64,000 nucleotides of DNA from VAZQ01 sp036557665 (GCA_036557665.1 DATBHG010000040.1:1-64000), one strand, 5' to 3'. Positions 42,555 to 51,542 are shown, numbered from the stretch's first letter. The notes: a model not told the origin generated them from the sequence alone. A program made the numbers and translations.

Positions 42555-43337
42555 ATGCAATTCCAGGTCTCACGCACAAGTCGCGCTGACTGCAGCGCCG
42601 CGGAGTGGGAAGCTCGCGTCGATCTTGCCGCCGCGCATCGACTGGCTGTCATGCACGGCCTGCACGAAGGGATCTTCAATCACTTGACCGAGGTGGTCCC
42701 CGGCAAACCCGATCGCTACTATCAGATTCCTTTCGGCCTGCACTGGTCGGAGGTCAAGGCCTCCTCGTTCATGGAGGTGGGAATCGGCGACGGCGAGGTG
42801 AAGCGCGGGAGCGGCGACGTCGAGCGGTCCTGCTATTGCATTCACGCACCAATCCATAAGACGCTGCCGCAGGCGAAAGCCGTGTTTCACACTCATATGC
42901 CTTTTGCCAGCGCGCTCACCCGTCTCGAGGATCCCCGCATCAAAGAGATCGGGCAGACGGAGGTCGGGCTGATGGACATGATTGCGTATGACGACAACTA
43001 CACCGGTCCGGCATTCGATCCCGGGGAGGGCGAGCGCCTTGCCAGGGTGCTCGGCAACAAGATGGTGCTGTTCATGGCCAACCACGGAGTTACCACCGTG
43101 GGTCCGTCGGTAGCCGACGCCTACGACCGGCTCTACTACCTCGAGCGCGCGGCGCAGGTACAGCTTTATGCCATGTGGACCGGTCAACCTCTCAAGCAGC
43201 TACCCCAGGCCGTAACAGAGAGGACAAAGAAAGAGATCGGCGGCGCCGGTTTTTACAGAGGATCGACTCCGGCGGAACGGCACTTCTGTGCGCTCAAACG
43301 CATCCTCGATCGTGAGCAGGCCGATTACGCTTCCTAG
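42555..43337 (+). CDS. Class II aldolase/adducin-family protein
   Basis: A 260-residue protein of the class II aldolase/adducin head fold. The zinc site is recognisable in AVFHTHMPFASALTRL (two His) and in NHGVTTVGPSVADAYDRLYY. Members include fuculose-phosphate aldolase, ribulose-phosphate epimerase and many decarboxylases or unassigned enzymes. The sequence is nearer to the uncharacterised decarboxylase/aldolase branch than to FucA, judged by the long N-terminus and the DMIAYDDNYTGPAFDPGEGE stretch. The substrate is unknown. A cupin gene follows after 150 bases. Confidence 0.88.
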   Translation: MQFQVSRTSRADCSAAEWEARVDLAAAHRLAVMHGLHEGIFNHLTEVVPGKPDRYYQIPFGLHWSEVKASSFMEVGIGDGEVKRGSGDVERSCYCIHAPIHKTLPQAKAVFHTHMPFASALTRLEDPRIKEIGQTEVGLMDMIAYDDNYTGPAFDPGEGERLARVLGNKMVLFMANHGVTTVGPSVADAYDRLYYLERAAQVQLYAMWTGQPLKQLPQAVTERTKKEIGGAGFYRGSTPAERHFCALKRILDREQADYAS

Positions 43338-43487
43338 GGCTGGTTTTCCAATTCTCGGGTAAGCGCGCATCCGCCGGCGAGCCGGGTCGGTGCCGGGTAC
43401 GAGCTGCCCGCTCCACAGTGGTTCCGCACTACAGCTACGCCAGGTCGGGGGACACCGATTGCGTGGGCTGCGCAGCCCGGAGAGCTT

Positions 43488-43814
43488 ATGGTCAACCTTT
43501 TCGACGACGTTCCTCCTCGTGCCGAGGAGGAGACTTTCACCGAGCTTCTCTCGCGCGAGGGCGTGCGAATCGAGCGGATCGTCTCGACCGGACAGTCCAC
43601 GCCGCTGGATAAACCTCATTGTGAAGGACATGACGAGTGGGTCTTGCTTCTCGCCGGCGCGGCGGGTCTGCGCATCGAAGGTGAAGGCGAGCGCGGTCTT
43701 CGCCCGGGCGATCATGTGCTGATAGCCGCGCATCGATCCCATTGGGTGACGTGGACAGCAAAGGACGAGCCTACCATTTGGCTCGCCATACACTTTGCTT
43801 CCTCCCGGCCGTAG
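43488..43814 (+). CDS. Cupin-domain protein
   Basis: A 108-residue single cupin barrel. Metal-binding motif 1 appears as TPLDKPHCEGHDEWVLLLAG and motif 2 as LRPGDHVLIAAHRSHWVTWT. The GGAGAG four bases before the ATG supports the start. Small cupins of this layout are often annotated as cupin 2 proteins near sugar or aldolase genes; the reaction is not known. It could act with the class II aldolase upstream, but this is only positional. Confidence 0.85.
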   Translation: MVNLFDDVPPRAEEETFTELLSREGVRIERIVSTGQSTPLDKPHCEGHDEWVLLLAGAAGLRIEGEGERGLRPGDHVLIAAHRSHWVTWTAKDEPTIWLAIHFASSRP

Positions 43815-43884
43815 GCCGGACGACTGATGAGCTCCAGGGCAGTGCGGTCGGGTGTCCATCCCGGCCATGGCGATGTCCGATAGC

Positions 43885-44271
43885 TCAGTACGCGGCCCTG
43901 CCGGGGATGACCGCACGCACGCCGCCGCGCGGCTGATCGACATCCCCCGCCCGGCGCGGGATCAGATGCACATGGCAATGCATGACGCTCTGTCCCGCCG
44001 TCCTTCCGCAGTTCATGCCGATGTTGAAGCCCTCGACCGTGGTATCTGCAGTGAGCACGTTTCGCCGCACCTCGTCGAGCAGCAGGTCGATTGCCCGCCG
44101 CTCCGGCGCATGCAGGTCGAAATATGTGGGCGCGTGACGGCGGGGGATGATCAGCGCATGGAATGGGGTGACCGGGTGGGCATCGTTGAGGGCGAAGGCG
44201 AGCGCGTTCTGCGCAATGATCGGGCGGCGCCCGGGGTTGCAGAGGAAGCAATTCGACGGTTCGTCCGCCAT
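43885..44271 (-). CDS. HIT-family hydrolase
   Basis: A histidine-triad protein of 128 residues. The catalytic motif is MHCHVHLIPRR (H-x-H-x-H) near residue 103, with HALIIPRRH at the nucleotide site and CFLCNPGRRPI at the N-terminus. HIT proteins hydrolyse nucleoside phosphoramidates or dinucleotides. ATG 44271 is preceded by AGGAGA at a good distance, so the twelve earlier residues are not included. It is convergent with the cupin gene. Confidence 0.92.
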   Translation of the reverse strand: MADEPSNCFLCNPGRRPIIAQNALAFALNDAHPVTPFHALIIPRRHAPTYFDLHAPERRAIDLLLDEVRRNVLTADTTVEGFNIGMNCGRTAGQSVMHCHVHLIPRRAGDVDQPRGGVRAVIPGRAAY

Positions 44272-44517
44272 GCGCGTGTTCTCCTGTAAGCTGTCCGCTT
44301 TCGCCAAAGAACTACGTCAGCGGCATCGCGCGCATCAAGGCACAAAGGGCGCTTTATCCCAAAGGATCCGGGCGGGTTCGTTGCACGGTCCGGCCGCTCC
44401 GGAGCGGGCAGGCGGGAGTGCAGCGGGGCGCGTTAAGCGACTGTTTGCACAGGAGGCGTAGCATCCTTGGCGAGTCGGAGCGCTCGGTGCGTGAAGGCTC
44501 GGTGGAGCGTATGCGTG

Positions 44518-44793
44518 ATGCGTTGTAGGGCGTGCGGCGGCGAGCTGATCCTCGGCAGCGTGATTCCCGACCCGGCGGGTGTGCGTGGCTGTGAGCACCA
44601 CACGTTCATTTGCTCGGAATGCCATGTCACGGAGCGCCGCGTGGTCTTCATCAGGCATGGGCGCGAGGATGACTGCCGGTCCGTGCCCGTCGAGGCGGTA
44701 CCCGCCGTGCCGCCGGCACTCGCCGCGCAGGAGGAGCGTGTTGCGATTCCCAGTTTCCTCGGGCGTGTCGTAGCAAGACTACGCGGTCACTGA
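44518..44793 (+). CDS. Small zinc-ribbon protein
   Basis: A 91-residue protein that starts MRCRACGGELILGS and continues HHTFICSECHVTERRVVF, giving two CxxC knuckles spaced as in a zinc ribbon. The same layout (MRC-x-x-CG-x-E, HTF-x-C-x-x-C-x-x-TER) forms the N-terminus of the L,D-transpeptidase at 26407-28797, so both derive from one module. The tail is Pro/Val-rich. Function unknown; DNA, RNA or protein contacts are all possible. Confidence 0.75.
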   Translation: MRCRACGGELILGSVIPDPAGVRGCEHHTFICSECHVTERRVVFIRHGREDDCRSVPVEAVPAVPPALAAQEERVAIPSFLGRVVARLRGH

Positions 44794-44890
44794 GGTCACG
44801 CTCAAGGCCGCGGAATGTGCGGCTCGATCTCGACCGCAACGACGGCAGCGCCGTGAGGAGCTCGATCAGCCTCGACAACGTCCCCTGTTC

Positions 44891-47056
44891 ATGCTTTGTA
44901 CAGAGCAGGTTGATTCGGGGGCGATCCCTAGAATGCCGCGCCAAAACATTGGGTTAACGGCCGAGCCGCCGGTTTTTCCAGCTCACCACGGGGGATGTAC
45001 AACCGGCGCGGCGTATCTCGCAAAACTCAACGTTCAGCAACGGCGTGCGGTCGAGCACGGTGCCCAAGATGGGCGGCCCCTCCTCATCATTGCCGGCGCG
45101 GGCTCCGGCAAAACCAATACCCTGGCGCACCGCGTAGCCCATCTGATCGCCTCAGGGGCCGATCCGCGCCGGATCCTGCTGCTGACTTTCTCGCGCCGTG
45201 CCGCGGTCGAGATGGCGCGCCGCGTGGAGCGCATAACTGCCGCGGCGCTTGGCGCGCATCGCGGAAAAGTGCCGCAGGCGCTGCCTTGGTCCGGGACGTT
45301 TCATGCCGTCGGCGCGCGGCTCCTGCGTGAATACGCGTTCGAAATCGGACTCGGCGTCGCATTCACTATTCACGATCGCGAAGATTCGGCCGATCTCATG
45401 AATCTGGTTCGCCACGACCTTGGGTTCTCGAAGACCGACAAGCGCTTCCCGATGAAGTCGACCTGTCTTGCGATCTATTCGCGTACGATCAATGCCGAAG
45501 CTCCGCTCGCGGGGGTGCTCGGCAGCCGGTTTCCATGGTGCGCGGAGTGGGAAGCGGAGCTGCGAAGGCTGTTTGCTGCCTACGTCGAAACCAAACAGAA
45601 GCAGAATGTGCTCGATTACGACGACCTTCTGCTCTACTGGGCGCAGATGATGAAAGAGAGAGAGATCGCGGAGAATCTCGCCGCGCGCTTCGATCATGTG
45701 CTGGTTGACGAATATCAGGATACGAACCGGCTGCAGGCTTCAATCCTGCTGGCCTTGAAGCCGAATGGAAACGGTTTGACGGTCGTCGGCGACGACGCAC
45801 AATCGATCTACTCGTTTCGGGCCGCTACCGTCCGCAACATTCTCGATTTTCCCGATCACTTCAGCCCGCGGGCGGAGATCGTCACTCTGGAACGCAATTA
45901 CCGATCGACGCAGCCGATCCTGGAGGCAGCGAACGCGGTAATTGACCTCGCCGAGGAACGCTTCACCAAAAACCTGTGGTCGGACCGCGCCTCGGCCGAG
46001 CTGCCACGGCTTGTGAGTGTGCGCGACGAAACGGATCAGGCGGGCTACGTGGCGGACAGTGCATTGCAACATCGCGAAGCAGGCATAGCCCTCAAGCACC
46101 AGGCTGTACTCTTCCGCGCCTCGCATCACAGTGCGCAGCTCGAGATCGAGCTCATGCGCTGCAACATTCCTTTTGTGAAATTCGGCGGTCTGAAATTTCT
46201 TGAAGCGGCGCACATCAAGGATGTTTTGGCTTGTCTGCGGTGGGCAGAAAACCCGAGGGACCGGGTCGCCGGTTTTCGCGTGATTCAACTCTTGCCGGGA
46301 GCGGGTCCGGTAACGGCAGCGCGTCTTCTGGACCGCATCGCCGAGACCGGAGATGCGCTGGCAGCGATTGGTGCCTTCGTCCCACCGGCAGCGACCATGG
46401 AGGCATGGCCGGCGTTCATCGAGCTCAATCGCGCTCTGCGAGCCAAAGCTGTCGGATGGCCCGCTGAAATCGAGCGCGTTTGCCACTGGTATGCGCCGCA
46501 TCTGGAGCGCCTGTACGAGGATGCGGTCGTGCGGCAATCCGATCTTGCGCAGTTGGCGCAAATCGCTTCGACCTACGCGACCCGCGAGCGGTTTTTGACC
46601 GAGCTCACTCTCGATCCCCCGGATGCGACAAGCGACGAGGCCGGCAGGCCGCTTGTGGACGAGGATTACCTGATCCTGTCGACCATCCACTCCGCCAAAG
46701 GGCAGGAATGGAGCGTAGTCTCCATCCTGAACGTGATCGACGGTTGCATCCCTTCCGACCTGAGCACGGGCAGCGCCGCCGAGATCGAGGAGGAGCGCCG
46801 ATTGCTCTATGTTGCGATGACCAGAGCCAAGGATCATTTGCACCTCGTCCTGCCGCAACGTTTCTTTGCGCATCAGCAGAGGGGCAATGGTGATCGGCAC
46901 ATGTATGCGACCCGCACCCGGTTCATCCCCGATTCAGCTCTGAGCTTGTTTGAGAGCTGCTCATGGCCAGGTGCGGCGGCACAGGCCCGTTCTTCGCGCC
47001 AGTTGCAGCGCGGCATGGTCAATATCGGAGCACAACTGCGCCGCATGTGGAGCTGA
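44891..47056 (+). CDS. UvrD/PcrA-family DNA helicase
   Basis: A 721-residue superfamily 1 helicase with all motifs: Walker A AGAGSGKT near residues 68-75, motif Ia LLLTFSRRAAVEMARR, motif II LVDEYQDTN, motif III GDDAQSIYSFRAA, motif IV ERNYRSTQPILE, motif V STIHSAKGQEWSVV and motif VI EEERRLLYVAMTRAKDH. It moves 3' to 5' on single-stranded DNA, by family. It looks like an accessory paralogue rather than the housekeeping UvrD, because the C-terminal Tudor-like region is short. ATG 44933 (MPRQNIGLTAEP) is an alternative start. Confidence 0.93.
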   Translation: MLCTEQVDSGAIPRMPRQNIGLTAEPPVFPAHHGGCTTGAAYLAKLNVQQRRAVEHGAQDGRPLLIIAGAGSGKTNTLAHRVAHLIASGADPRRILLLTFSRRAAVEMARRVERITAAALGAHRGKVPQALPWSGTFHAVGARLLREYAFEIGLGVAFTIHDREDSADLMNLVRHDLGFSKTDKRFPMKSTCLAIYSRTINAEAPLAGVLGSRFPWCAEWEAELRRLFAAYVETKQKQNVLDYDDLLLYWAQMMKEREIAENLAARFDHVLVDEYQDTNRLQASILLALKPNGNGLTVVGDDAQSIYSFRAATVRNILDFPDHFSPRAEIVTLERNYRSTQPILEAANAVIDLAEERFTKNLWSDRASAELPRLVSVRDETDQAGYVADSALQHREAGIALKHQAVLFRASHHSAQLEIELMRCNIPFVKFGGLKFLEAAHIKDVLACLRWAENPRDRVAGFRVIQLLPGAGPVTAARLLDRIAETGDALAAIGAFVPPAATMEAWPAFIELNRALRAKAVGWPAEIERVCHWYAPHLERLYEDAVVRQSDLAQLAQIASTYATRERFLTELTLDPPDATSDEAGRPLVDEDYLILSTIHSAKGQEWSVVSILNVIDGCIPSDLSTGSAAEIEEERRLLYVAMTRAKDHLHLVLPQRFFAHQQRGNGDRHMYATRTRFIPDSALSLFESCSWPGAAAQARSSRQLQRGMVNIGAQLRRMWS

Positions 47057-47168
47057 AGAGCTTCAGCGGCGCGGAGGGGGGAGCTGTTTGCTCCGGCAGT
47101 GTGCTCTCTGCGCGCTCCCGAAGCCGCTTTGAGGCGGCAACCAAAAATTAACCGCGCCTGGGCAATGT

Positions 47169-47198
47169 CCGGTTGGTCACCGCCCGGTGACCGACCGG
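47169..47198. promoter_or_regulatory. Inverted repeat upstream of the 47225 gene
   Basis: CCGGTTGGTCACC and GGTGACCGACCGG pair over 13 bases with one mismatch around GCCC. It ends 26 bases before the ATG. A related GGTCACC-rich stretch recurs inside the gene at about 47403-47421. It may be an autoregulatory site or an mRNA hairpin in the leader. Confidence 0.5.
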
Positions 47199-47224
47199 AG
47201 CGAGGGGCAGACCGAGGGGAGCTC

Positions 47225-47782
47225 ATGGCAACTGAAATGCTCAGCTACAATCAGCTCGGTGAGCGTCTGAGCTGCTCACCGGAGGCGGCCCGAGCCTTGG
47301 TGAGGCGGCTGCATTTGCCCCGTCAGAAGGCGAATGATGGCAAGGTTCTCGTGTCCATCGATCTGAGCGAGATCAACCACAATCCGAAGCCCCGGTCATC
47401 GGCCGGTCACCGGTCGGTCACCACGTCGCTCAAGGCGCTCGATGCGTTGCAAGCGAAAATCGCCGGGCTCGAGACTGCCATGACCTCCAACCGAGCGGAC
47501 TTCGAGCACGAGCGCGAGCGCTTGGACCGGCTTATCGTGGAGCTGTTGCAGACGAAGCTTGCCGCCCAGAGAGCCAAGGAAGCCGTGGCCCGGCTTGAAA
47601 CCGAGCAGAAGGCCCTGCGCGCGCGATCCTGGTGGCGCCGGCTTGCGAGTTGGCCTCGTGTCCTGGGCACGGATGTGGCTTTGGATGGAGCGGACCGAGG
47701 AAAAAAGAGCACGGGTGACGATCCAGTGCTTCCGACCCCAACGGTCCTTCCCCCTAAGTGCGGTAGCTCGGCAGCGGCGTGA
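47225..47782 (+). CDS. Putative HTH and coiled-coil DNA-binding protein
   Basis: A 185-residue protein. Residues 4-35 look like a helix-turn-helix (YNQLGERLSCSPEAARALVR, RLHLPRQKANDGKVLV), and residues 60-130 form a strongly charged coiled coil (HERERLDRLIVELLQTKLAA, QRAKEAVARLETEQKALRAR). The tail is basic with WW at 137-138. The layout resembles small rhizobial HTH/coiled-coil proteins that I cannot name. AGGGGAG supports ATG 47225. The inverted repeat just upstream suggests autoregulation. It starts about 170 bases after the helicase. Confidence 0.7.
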   Translation: MATEMLSYNQLGERLSCSPEAARALVRRLHLPRQKANDGKVLVSIDLSEINHNPKPRSSAGHRSVTTSLKALDALQAKIAGLETAMTSNRADFEHERERLDRLIVELLQTKLAAQRAKEAVARLETEQKALRARSWWRRLASWPRVLGTDVALDGADRGKKSTGDDPVLPTPTVLPPKCGSSAAA

Positions 47783-47907
47783 TCTGCGATAGCAACGCGG
47801 GATAACGGCAGCGCAGCCCCAAACGGGAGCTCCGGATGCGGTTGCCCAGGAGCCGCGCGCCGCTCGACACTACCCTTGTAACGTCGGATGCCCTGCGTCG
47901 TGCAAGC

Positions 47908-48138
47908 CTATCCCAGCAACTGGACGCAATCTTCCGGAAGTTTAAGCTGCGCCGCCTCTTGCCCCGTTGCAGCGACGACCTCCTCAATGACATAGCCAAA
48001 TACCTCCTGGCCCAATAAACGCCGTTCCAGCTCGATCTTTGCTTCTGACCCGCTAATTGCGGATACTGCGTATCGAAGCCGGACGACGCTGCCGTCCCGG
48101 GCCGCAAAGCTGACCGTAGTTTTGAATGGCCACTGCAT
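47908..48138 (-). CDS. Small hypothetical protein
   Basis: A 76-residue soluble protein (MQWPFKTTVSFAARDGSVVR, LRYAVSAISGSEAKIELERR) with a mixed alpha/beta composition. GGGGGAG six bases before ATG 48138 is a strong ribosome-binding site; the ATG six bases earlier overlaps that site. No domain recognised. Its clean leader and composition make it a likely gene. Confidence 0.6.
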   Translation of the reverse strand: MQWPFKTTVSFAARDGSVVRLRYAVSAISGSEAKIELERRLLGQEVFGYVIEEVVAATGQEAAQLKLPEDCVQLLG

Positions 48139-48469
48139 TATCATCTCCCCCGTTCGTTCGTCGCGTTATTTGCATCGCTCAGGTTTTAAGAAACTCTTAC
48201 GCACTGCTTGCGGTGCGATGGTCGGACGGCGCAAACGCGCCGGTCGAGAGCTGCGATATGATCGCCCAACCCTACCCAGCTGGCGTGCCTGCGCGCATAC
48301 GCGATGCAGGATGGTCAGTTCTCTTTCGTCCTGCTTGCGCACCAGCAACCGCTTGCGTTGTTCGTCGCTGCCCGGCGCATCGCTGCGGCTTCGGTGGCCG
48401 CTCGATTCAAGATCGTGGTTATGCCTCAGAGGAACATTGACTCAATCTTGCCACTCACATGCGATACAT

Positions 48470-48562
48470 GATCCGTCGTTGCCTGATTTGAGCCCCCCAA
48501 GGACATTTCGGGCAGCAGGCTCCGGCGCGGCTCAACCTCCCGCCGGGGCTTTTCGTTTTTTT
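48470..48562 (+). ncRNA. Candidate small RNA with its own promoter and terminator
   Basis: TTGACT at 48437-48442 stands at a suitable distance before possible -10 hexamers near 48460-48468. The stretch then runs about 90 bases to an intrinsic terminator. The terminator loop contains CTCAACCTCC, an anti-Shine-Dalgarno-like motif of the kind seen in many alphaproteobacterial trans-acting sRNAs. No open frame with a ribosome-binding site is present. Confidence 0.4.
48518..48562 (+). terminator. Intrinsic terminator with no plus-strand gene before it
   Basis: GGCTCCGGCGCGG and CCCGCCGGGGC form a GC-rich stem with a small mismatch, followed by TTTTCGTTTTTTT. The nearest plus-strand gene ends at 47782, so it more likely ends a small RNA. 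Confidence 0.65.
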
Positions 48563-48648
48563 GCTGGCCAAGACGCAACCCCGGTATGAAGCCGCGCGAG
48601 GGAACGCGTTGCCGACCGGCACGCCCGATACGCTTTGCTCCAAAACCG

Positions 48649-50109
48649 TCATGGGACATCCGGCATCGCGACGCTCTCAAGCAGCCCGTCGACAACGCCA
48701 TGAAATCTGTCCCAAGGGGCCTCCCGGTCGCTCTGGTTGCGAACGATGATCGGATTACCGGCGTAGAACCGCTCGTACAGCATGTGACGGCCGGCGAATT
48801 CTGAGCCGATCAGGTCCCACACCAGCTTGTAGAGCTTGTACCGTGCCGCTGCTTGCATGCTGGCGGTCCCCCACCAGCGCTCGAAGCGGTCCTTCAGGCT
48901 CGGGTCGGCGAGCAAGTCGATGCTCGCCGGCATTTGCAACGGCGCGGCGCCCGCCAGCGTGCGCAATGTATCGATGATGTCCGTATGGTGCTCCTGACAC
49001 CAATTCAGCGCGGCGTAGACGATGCGCCGGTTCGGCGTCACGAATCCCTCGGGCCAGCTCTCGGCCGCCCCGATCTGCCCGCTAACAAGGCCGCCGATGG
49101 TCGCTTCAAGGGCAGCCAGTCGCCCGAGCGACTCGCGCACCGCGGGCACCTGATCGACGCCGTTGGCTTGGCACATCCGGCTTGCCAAGCCGACGACAAG
49201 GCCCATCTTGGCCCAGAAGCGGATATTGGATTGCTGGTTCTGGTAGACGTTGGCAGGCGTCTCGATATAGATGCGCCGCGACCAGGCGCCGTTGTTGTGC
49301 AGGAATACCCGCTCCCACGGAATCCTGACGCGGTCGCACACCAACACGGCGTCGTTCTCGTCGAAGCGGTAGCTCAGCGGATAATCGGCGGCGTGACGGG
49401 CGCGGCGCTCATAGGGCTCGCGGGCCCAGAACGACACGCCGGGCGCATTGTTCGGGATAACGGCGGTGATGCTCTCAGCCTTGCGGCTGTCATCTATGGG
49501 GGTGAGATTTCCAATGTAGACCTCGTCCCCGAAGATCGCGCCGGTGGCCAGCATCTTCATGCCCGACACGACCACACCCGAATCGTCCTCGCCCACCACC
49601 TGCAACGTCGGGTCGTCGCGCACCACGCCGGTATAGATTTCGCGATCGCGGATGCCGGATGGCGGTGTCACCGCGAAGGACAGGTAAAGATCATCTTTGC
49701 GAGCGCGCTCGTAGAAGCGGACGAGATTGTCGCCGAAACCGGGCGTCAACCGGTTGAGCAGCTCCGGCCGCATCGCCAGGCCGGTGACAAGGCCGGCAAC
49801 ATGATCCGGCGATCGGCCGATCAGCCCGTAGCTGGCATCCGCTATCGCCTTCATCGCCCACGCGCGGCGGCCCAGATCCTCGCGCGTGCGGCAGCGCAGC
49901 CACGGCAGGCCTATGCGCTCGCCATTCTCCTCGAAACTGAACAGATCGCGCTTGTCCGCGTCGGCTTTGAGGTCGTACAGCGCTGCAATGGTGCGTGCAC
50001 CGTTGCGGAAGGCCGGATGCGTTGTAACGTCATCAACGCGCTCGGCGCCAATGTAGACAACGCGCCCGTCCCGCATTCGTTCGAGCGTTTCCTTCCCGGT
50101 CGCCAGCAT
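48649..50109 (-). CDS. HpaB-type FADH2-dependent aromatic hydroxylase
   Basis: A 486-residue protein of the 4-hydroxyphenylacetate 3-monooxygenase large-subunit family. Typical segments are LYDLKADADKRDLFSFE near the N-terminus, the substrate loop LSFAVTPPSGIRDREIYTGV, and VYIGNLTPIDDSRKAESITA with IPNNAPGVSFWAREPYERRA. The C-terminal half has the acyl-CoA-dehydrogenase-like helical bundle. The enzyme hydroxylates a phenolic ring using FADH2 from a separate reductase. ATG 50109 follows GGAGG at six bases, so the long N-terminal open frame (to 50439) is not included. No HpaC-type reductase is adjacent. Confidence 0.9.
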   Translation of the reverse strand: MLATGKETLERMRDGRVVYIGAERVDDVTTHPAFRNGARTIAALYDLKADADKRDLFSFEENGERIGLPWLRCRTREDLGRRAWAMKAIADASYGLIGRSPDHVAGLVTGLAMRPELLNRLTPGFGDNLVRFYERARKDDLYLSFAVTPPSGIRDREIYTGVVRDDPTLQVVGEDDSGVVVSGMKMLATGAIFGDEVYIGNLTPIDDSRKAESITAVIPNNAPGVSFWAREPYERRARHAADYPLSYRFDENDAVLVCDRVRIPWERVFLHNNGAWSRRIYIETPANVYQNQQSNIRFWAKMGLVVGLASRMCQANGVDQVPAVRESLGRLAALEATIGGLVSGQIGAAESWPEGFVTPNRRIVYAALNWCQEHHTDIIDTLRTLAGAAPLQMPASIDLLADPSLKDRFERWWGTASMQAAARYKLYKLVWDLIGSEFAGRHMLYERFYAGNPIIVRNQSDREAPWDRFHGVVDGLLESVAMPDVP

Positions 50110-50296
50110 CCAGTACCTCCGGCCTCGTTTACCGGCCGACGACGCCGTAGCGCGCACGAACACTCGGGAGCAAGCTATGATTGCCCGCCACCCGAGCTGA
50201 TCGCCGGCGCCAGCTGCGCAGGCAGCGCCGTTACGTGGTGCACGGCTCGGTGGAACTGCTGGCGCGCTCGGCAATTGGCTACTCGGAGGTACGCGC

Positions 50297-50545
50297 ATGG
50301 CCAAAGCCGACACCCGAACCAGGGCAGGTGAGTGCTGCCGGATGGCTGTCCTCGCCCCCAGCGCGGCTGACCGCGCAACCTGGCTCAAGCTGGCGTTCGA
50401 CTGGGTCGCCACGACGGAAACGACAAAGGACGCGCGCACTCAGCGAATGGATGTGGTCGGACGGGCGGGGGCAACCAGCCGCCCGCGCGACCCGCCGTGT
50501 GCCGACGTGCGGCCAAATGGGCGCCGTACGTCAACAAGGGGCTAG
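50297..50545 (+). CDS. Small hypothetical protein, possibly a truncated rhizobial family member
   Basis: An 82-residue product. GGAGG seven bases before the ATG is strong. Residues 10-40 (AGECCRMAVLAPSAADRATW, LKLAFDWVATTE) match the common rhizobial small-protein pattern E-C-R-R-M-A-x(n)-W-L-x-L-A-x-x-W. The C-terminal 40 residues are Arg/Pro/Gly-rich and look out of frame, so a frameshift near residue 45 is likely. It is divergent from the hydroxylase gene. Confidence 0.5.
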   Translation: MAKADTRTRAGECCRMAVLAPSAADRATWLKLAFDWVATTETTKDARTQRMDVVGRAGATSRPRDPPCADVRPNGRRTSTRG

Positions 50546-51182
50546 GTCGAATGGCTCGTGCAGCTCTGTCCCCTTAACAGCACACCGGCAATTTCTTAGA
50601 TGCTCATTGCCGAACTTCTAAAAATAAGACTTGCGCGCCCTATGCGAATCGATGCAGTTCTATTTGCATAGCTGTTGGTCGCGTCCGCTTTGCGGCTCTT
50701 GGGGACAACAGTATTCTCCCTTCACAGTTCAGTTCCTCGTGGCGGCGCAGACGGTCTCGCGCCGACTGATTGAACACGCTTACGGCCAAAAGGGGATCGC
50801 ATGCAAAGATGGATCACGGGCTGTGTTGTGGCGGCCACGCTAGCACACTGGGCGGTTGTCATAAGTTTTTTGCGGCTTGCCTCAGCCCAATGAAACCAGA
50901 CAACCGCAGGTCGGAGCGGTACACGTCCATTTAAGCGGAAATTTCGCGCGGACGGAGCGCGCCAACCTCGAAGGACTCCGAGCGCCTGTTGGAGCTCGAA
51001 AGGACGGCAAGGCGCCTGAACGCCCGGGCGACCCAAGGCGATGAATGTCATCCGATGGAGCACTCGAGCGCAGCGTCGAAGCGAGCGATGCGCTGACGTC
51101 AGCCGACTGCCGCCCGCCTCTCAGCGGCGCCCTACACCCGGGAAGCCGGAAGAGCCAAACCCTAAAAAGGCGCGCGCGCGAG
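50546..51182. other. Stretch with no clear gene
   Basis: Short open frames here have atypical composition and no domains. The only item with a ribosome-binding site is the 30-codon frame at 50801. The sequence could be decayed coding DNA. Confidence 0.4.
50801..50893 (+). CDS. Possible 30-residue leader-like peptide or gene remnant
   Basis: Preceded by AGGGG at six bases, the frame reads MQRWITGCVVAATLAHWAVV then ISFLRLASAQ and stops. It looks like a signal peptide with an A-x-A-like cleavage site and nothing after it, so it may be the head of a broken exported-protein gene. Confidence 0.25.
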   Translation: MQRWITGCVVAATLAHWAVVISFLRLASAQ

Positions 51183-51542
51183 CTAGCTTTTCGAAAGTCC
51201 GCCTTCGATCACGCGAAGCATCGGCCGTGATCTTGGGTCAGCGCTAACTGGCTCCCAGGCAGGGCTTTCCACATTCAGCAAGTGAACGACTTGCTTGAGC
51301 TCGCCCAGCATCGCGTCAGGGCTGATGCTCGCCCGGGCGATCTGCTGGCATTGTTTAGCCGCTGCAATCAGGGCGGCTCGTTTGGCCGAAGCTCCAAGAG
51401 ATGGCTCCTTCAGCTCTTGACGCAGCGCCTCATAGAATTCGGACGCCAGCAGCTGGCATTTGACCAGCGAGGCACCGCCGGCAACGCTGCATGATATCGT
51501 GGCAAGTGCCTGTTGGCCCAGCTCGATGAGTTGCGAGGACAT
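51183..51542 (-). CDS. Hypothetical helical protein
   Basis: A 119-residue soluble protein, probably all helical (MSSQLIELGQQALATISCSV, LVKCQLLASEFYEALRQELK, AALIAAAKQCQQIARASISP). GGAG lies about ten bases before the ATG. I do not recognise a family. Codon composition looks like that of its neighbours. It is divergent from the autotransporter region. Confidence 0.55.
   Translation of the reverse strand: MSSQLIELGQQALATISCSVAGGASLVKCQLLASEFYEALRQELKEPSLGASAKRAALIAAAKQCQQIARASISPDAMLGELKQVVHLLNVESPAWEPVSADPRSRPMLRVIEGGLSKS

Noticed and set aside
48122..48589. 155-codon plus-strand frame
   Set aside because: It runs through the sRNA-like region and its terminator, has Arg/Ser/Cys-rich composition and no recognisable domain.
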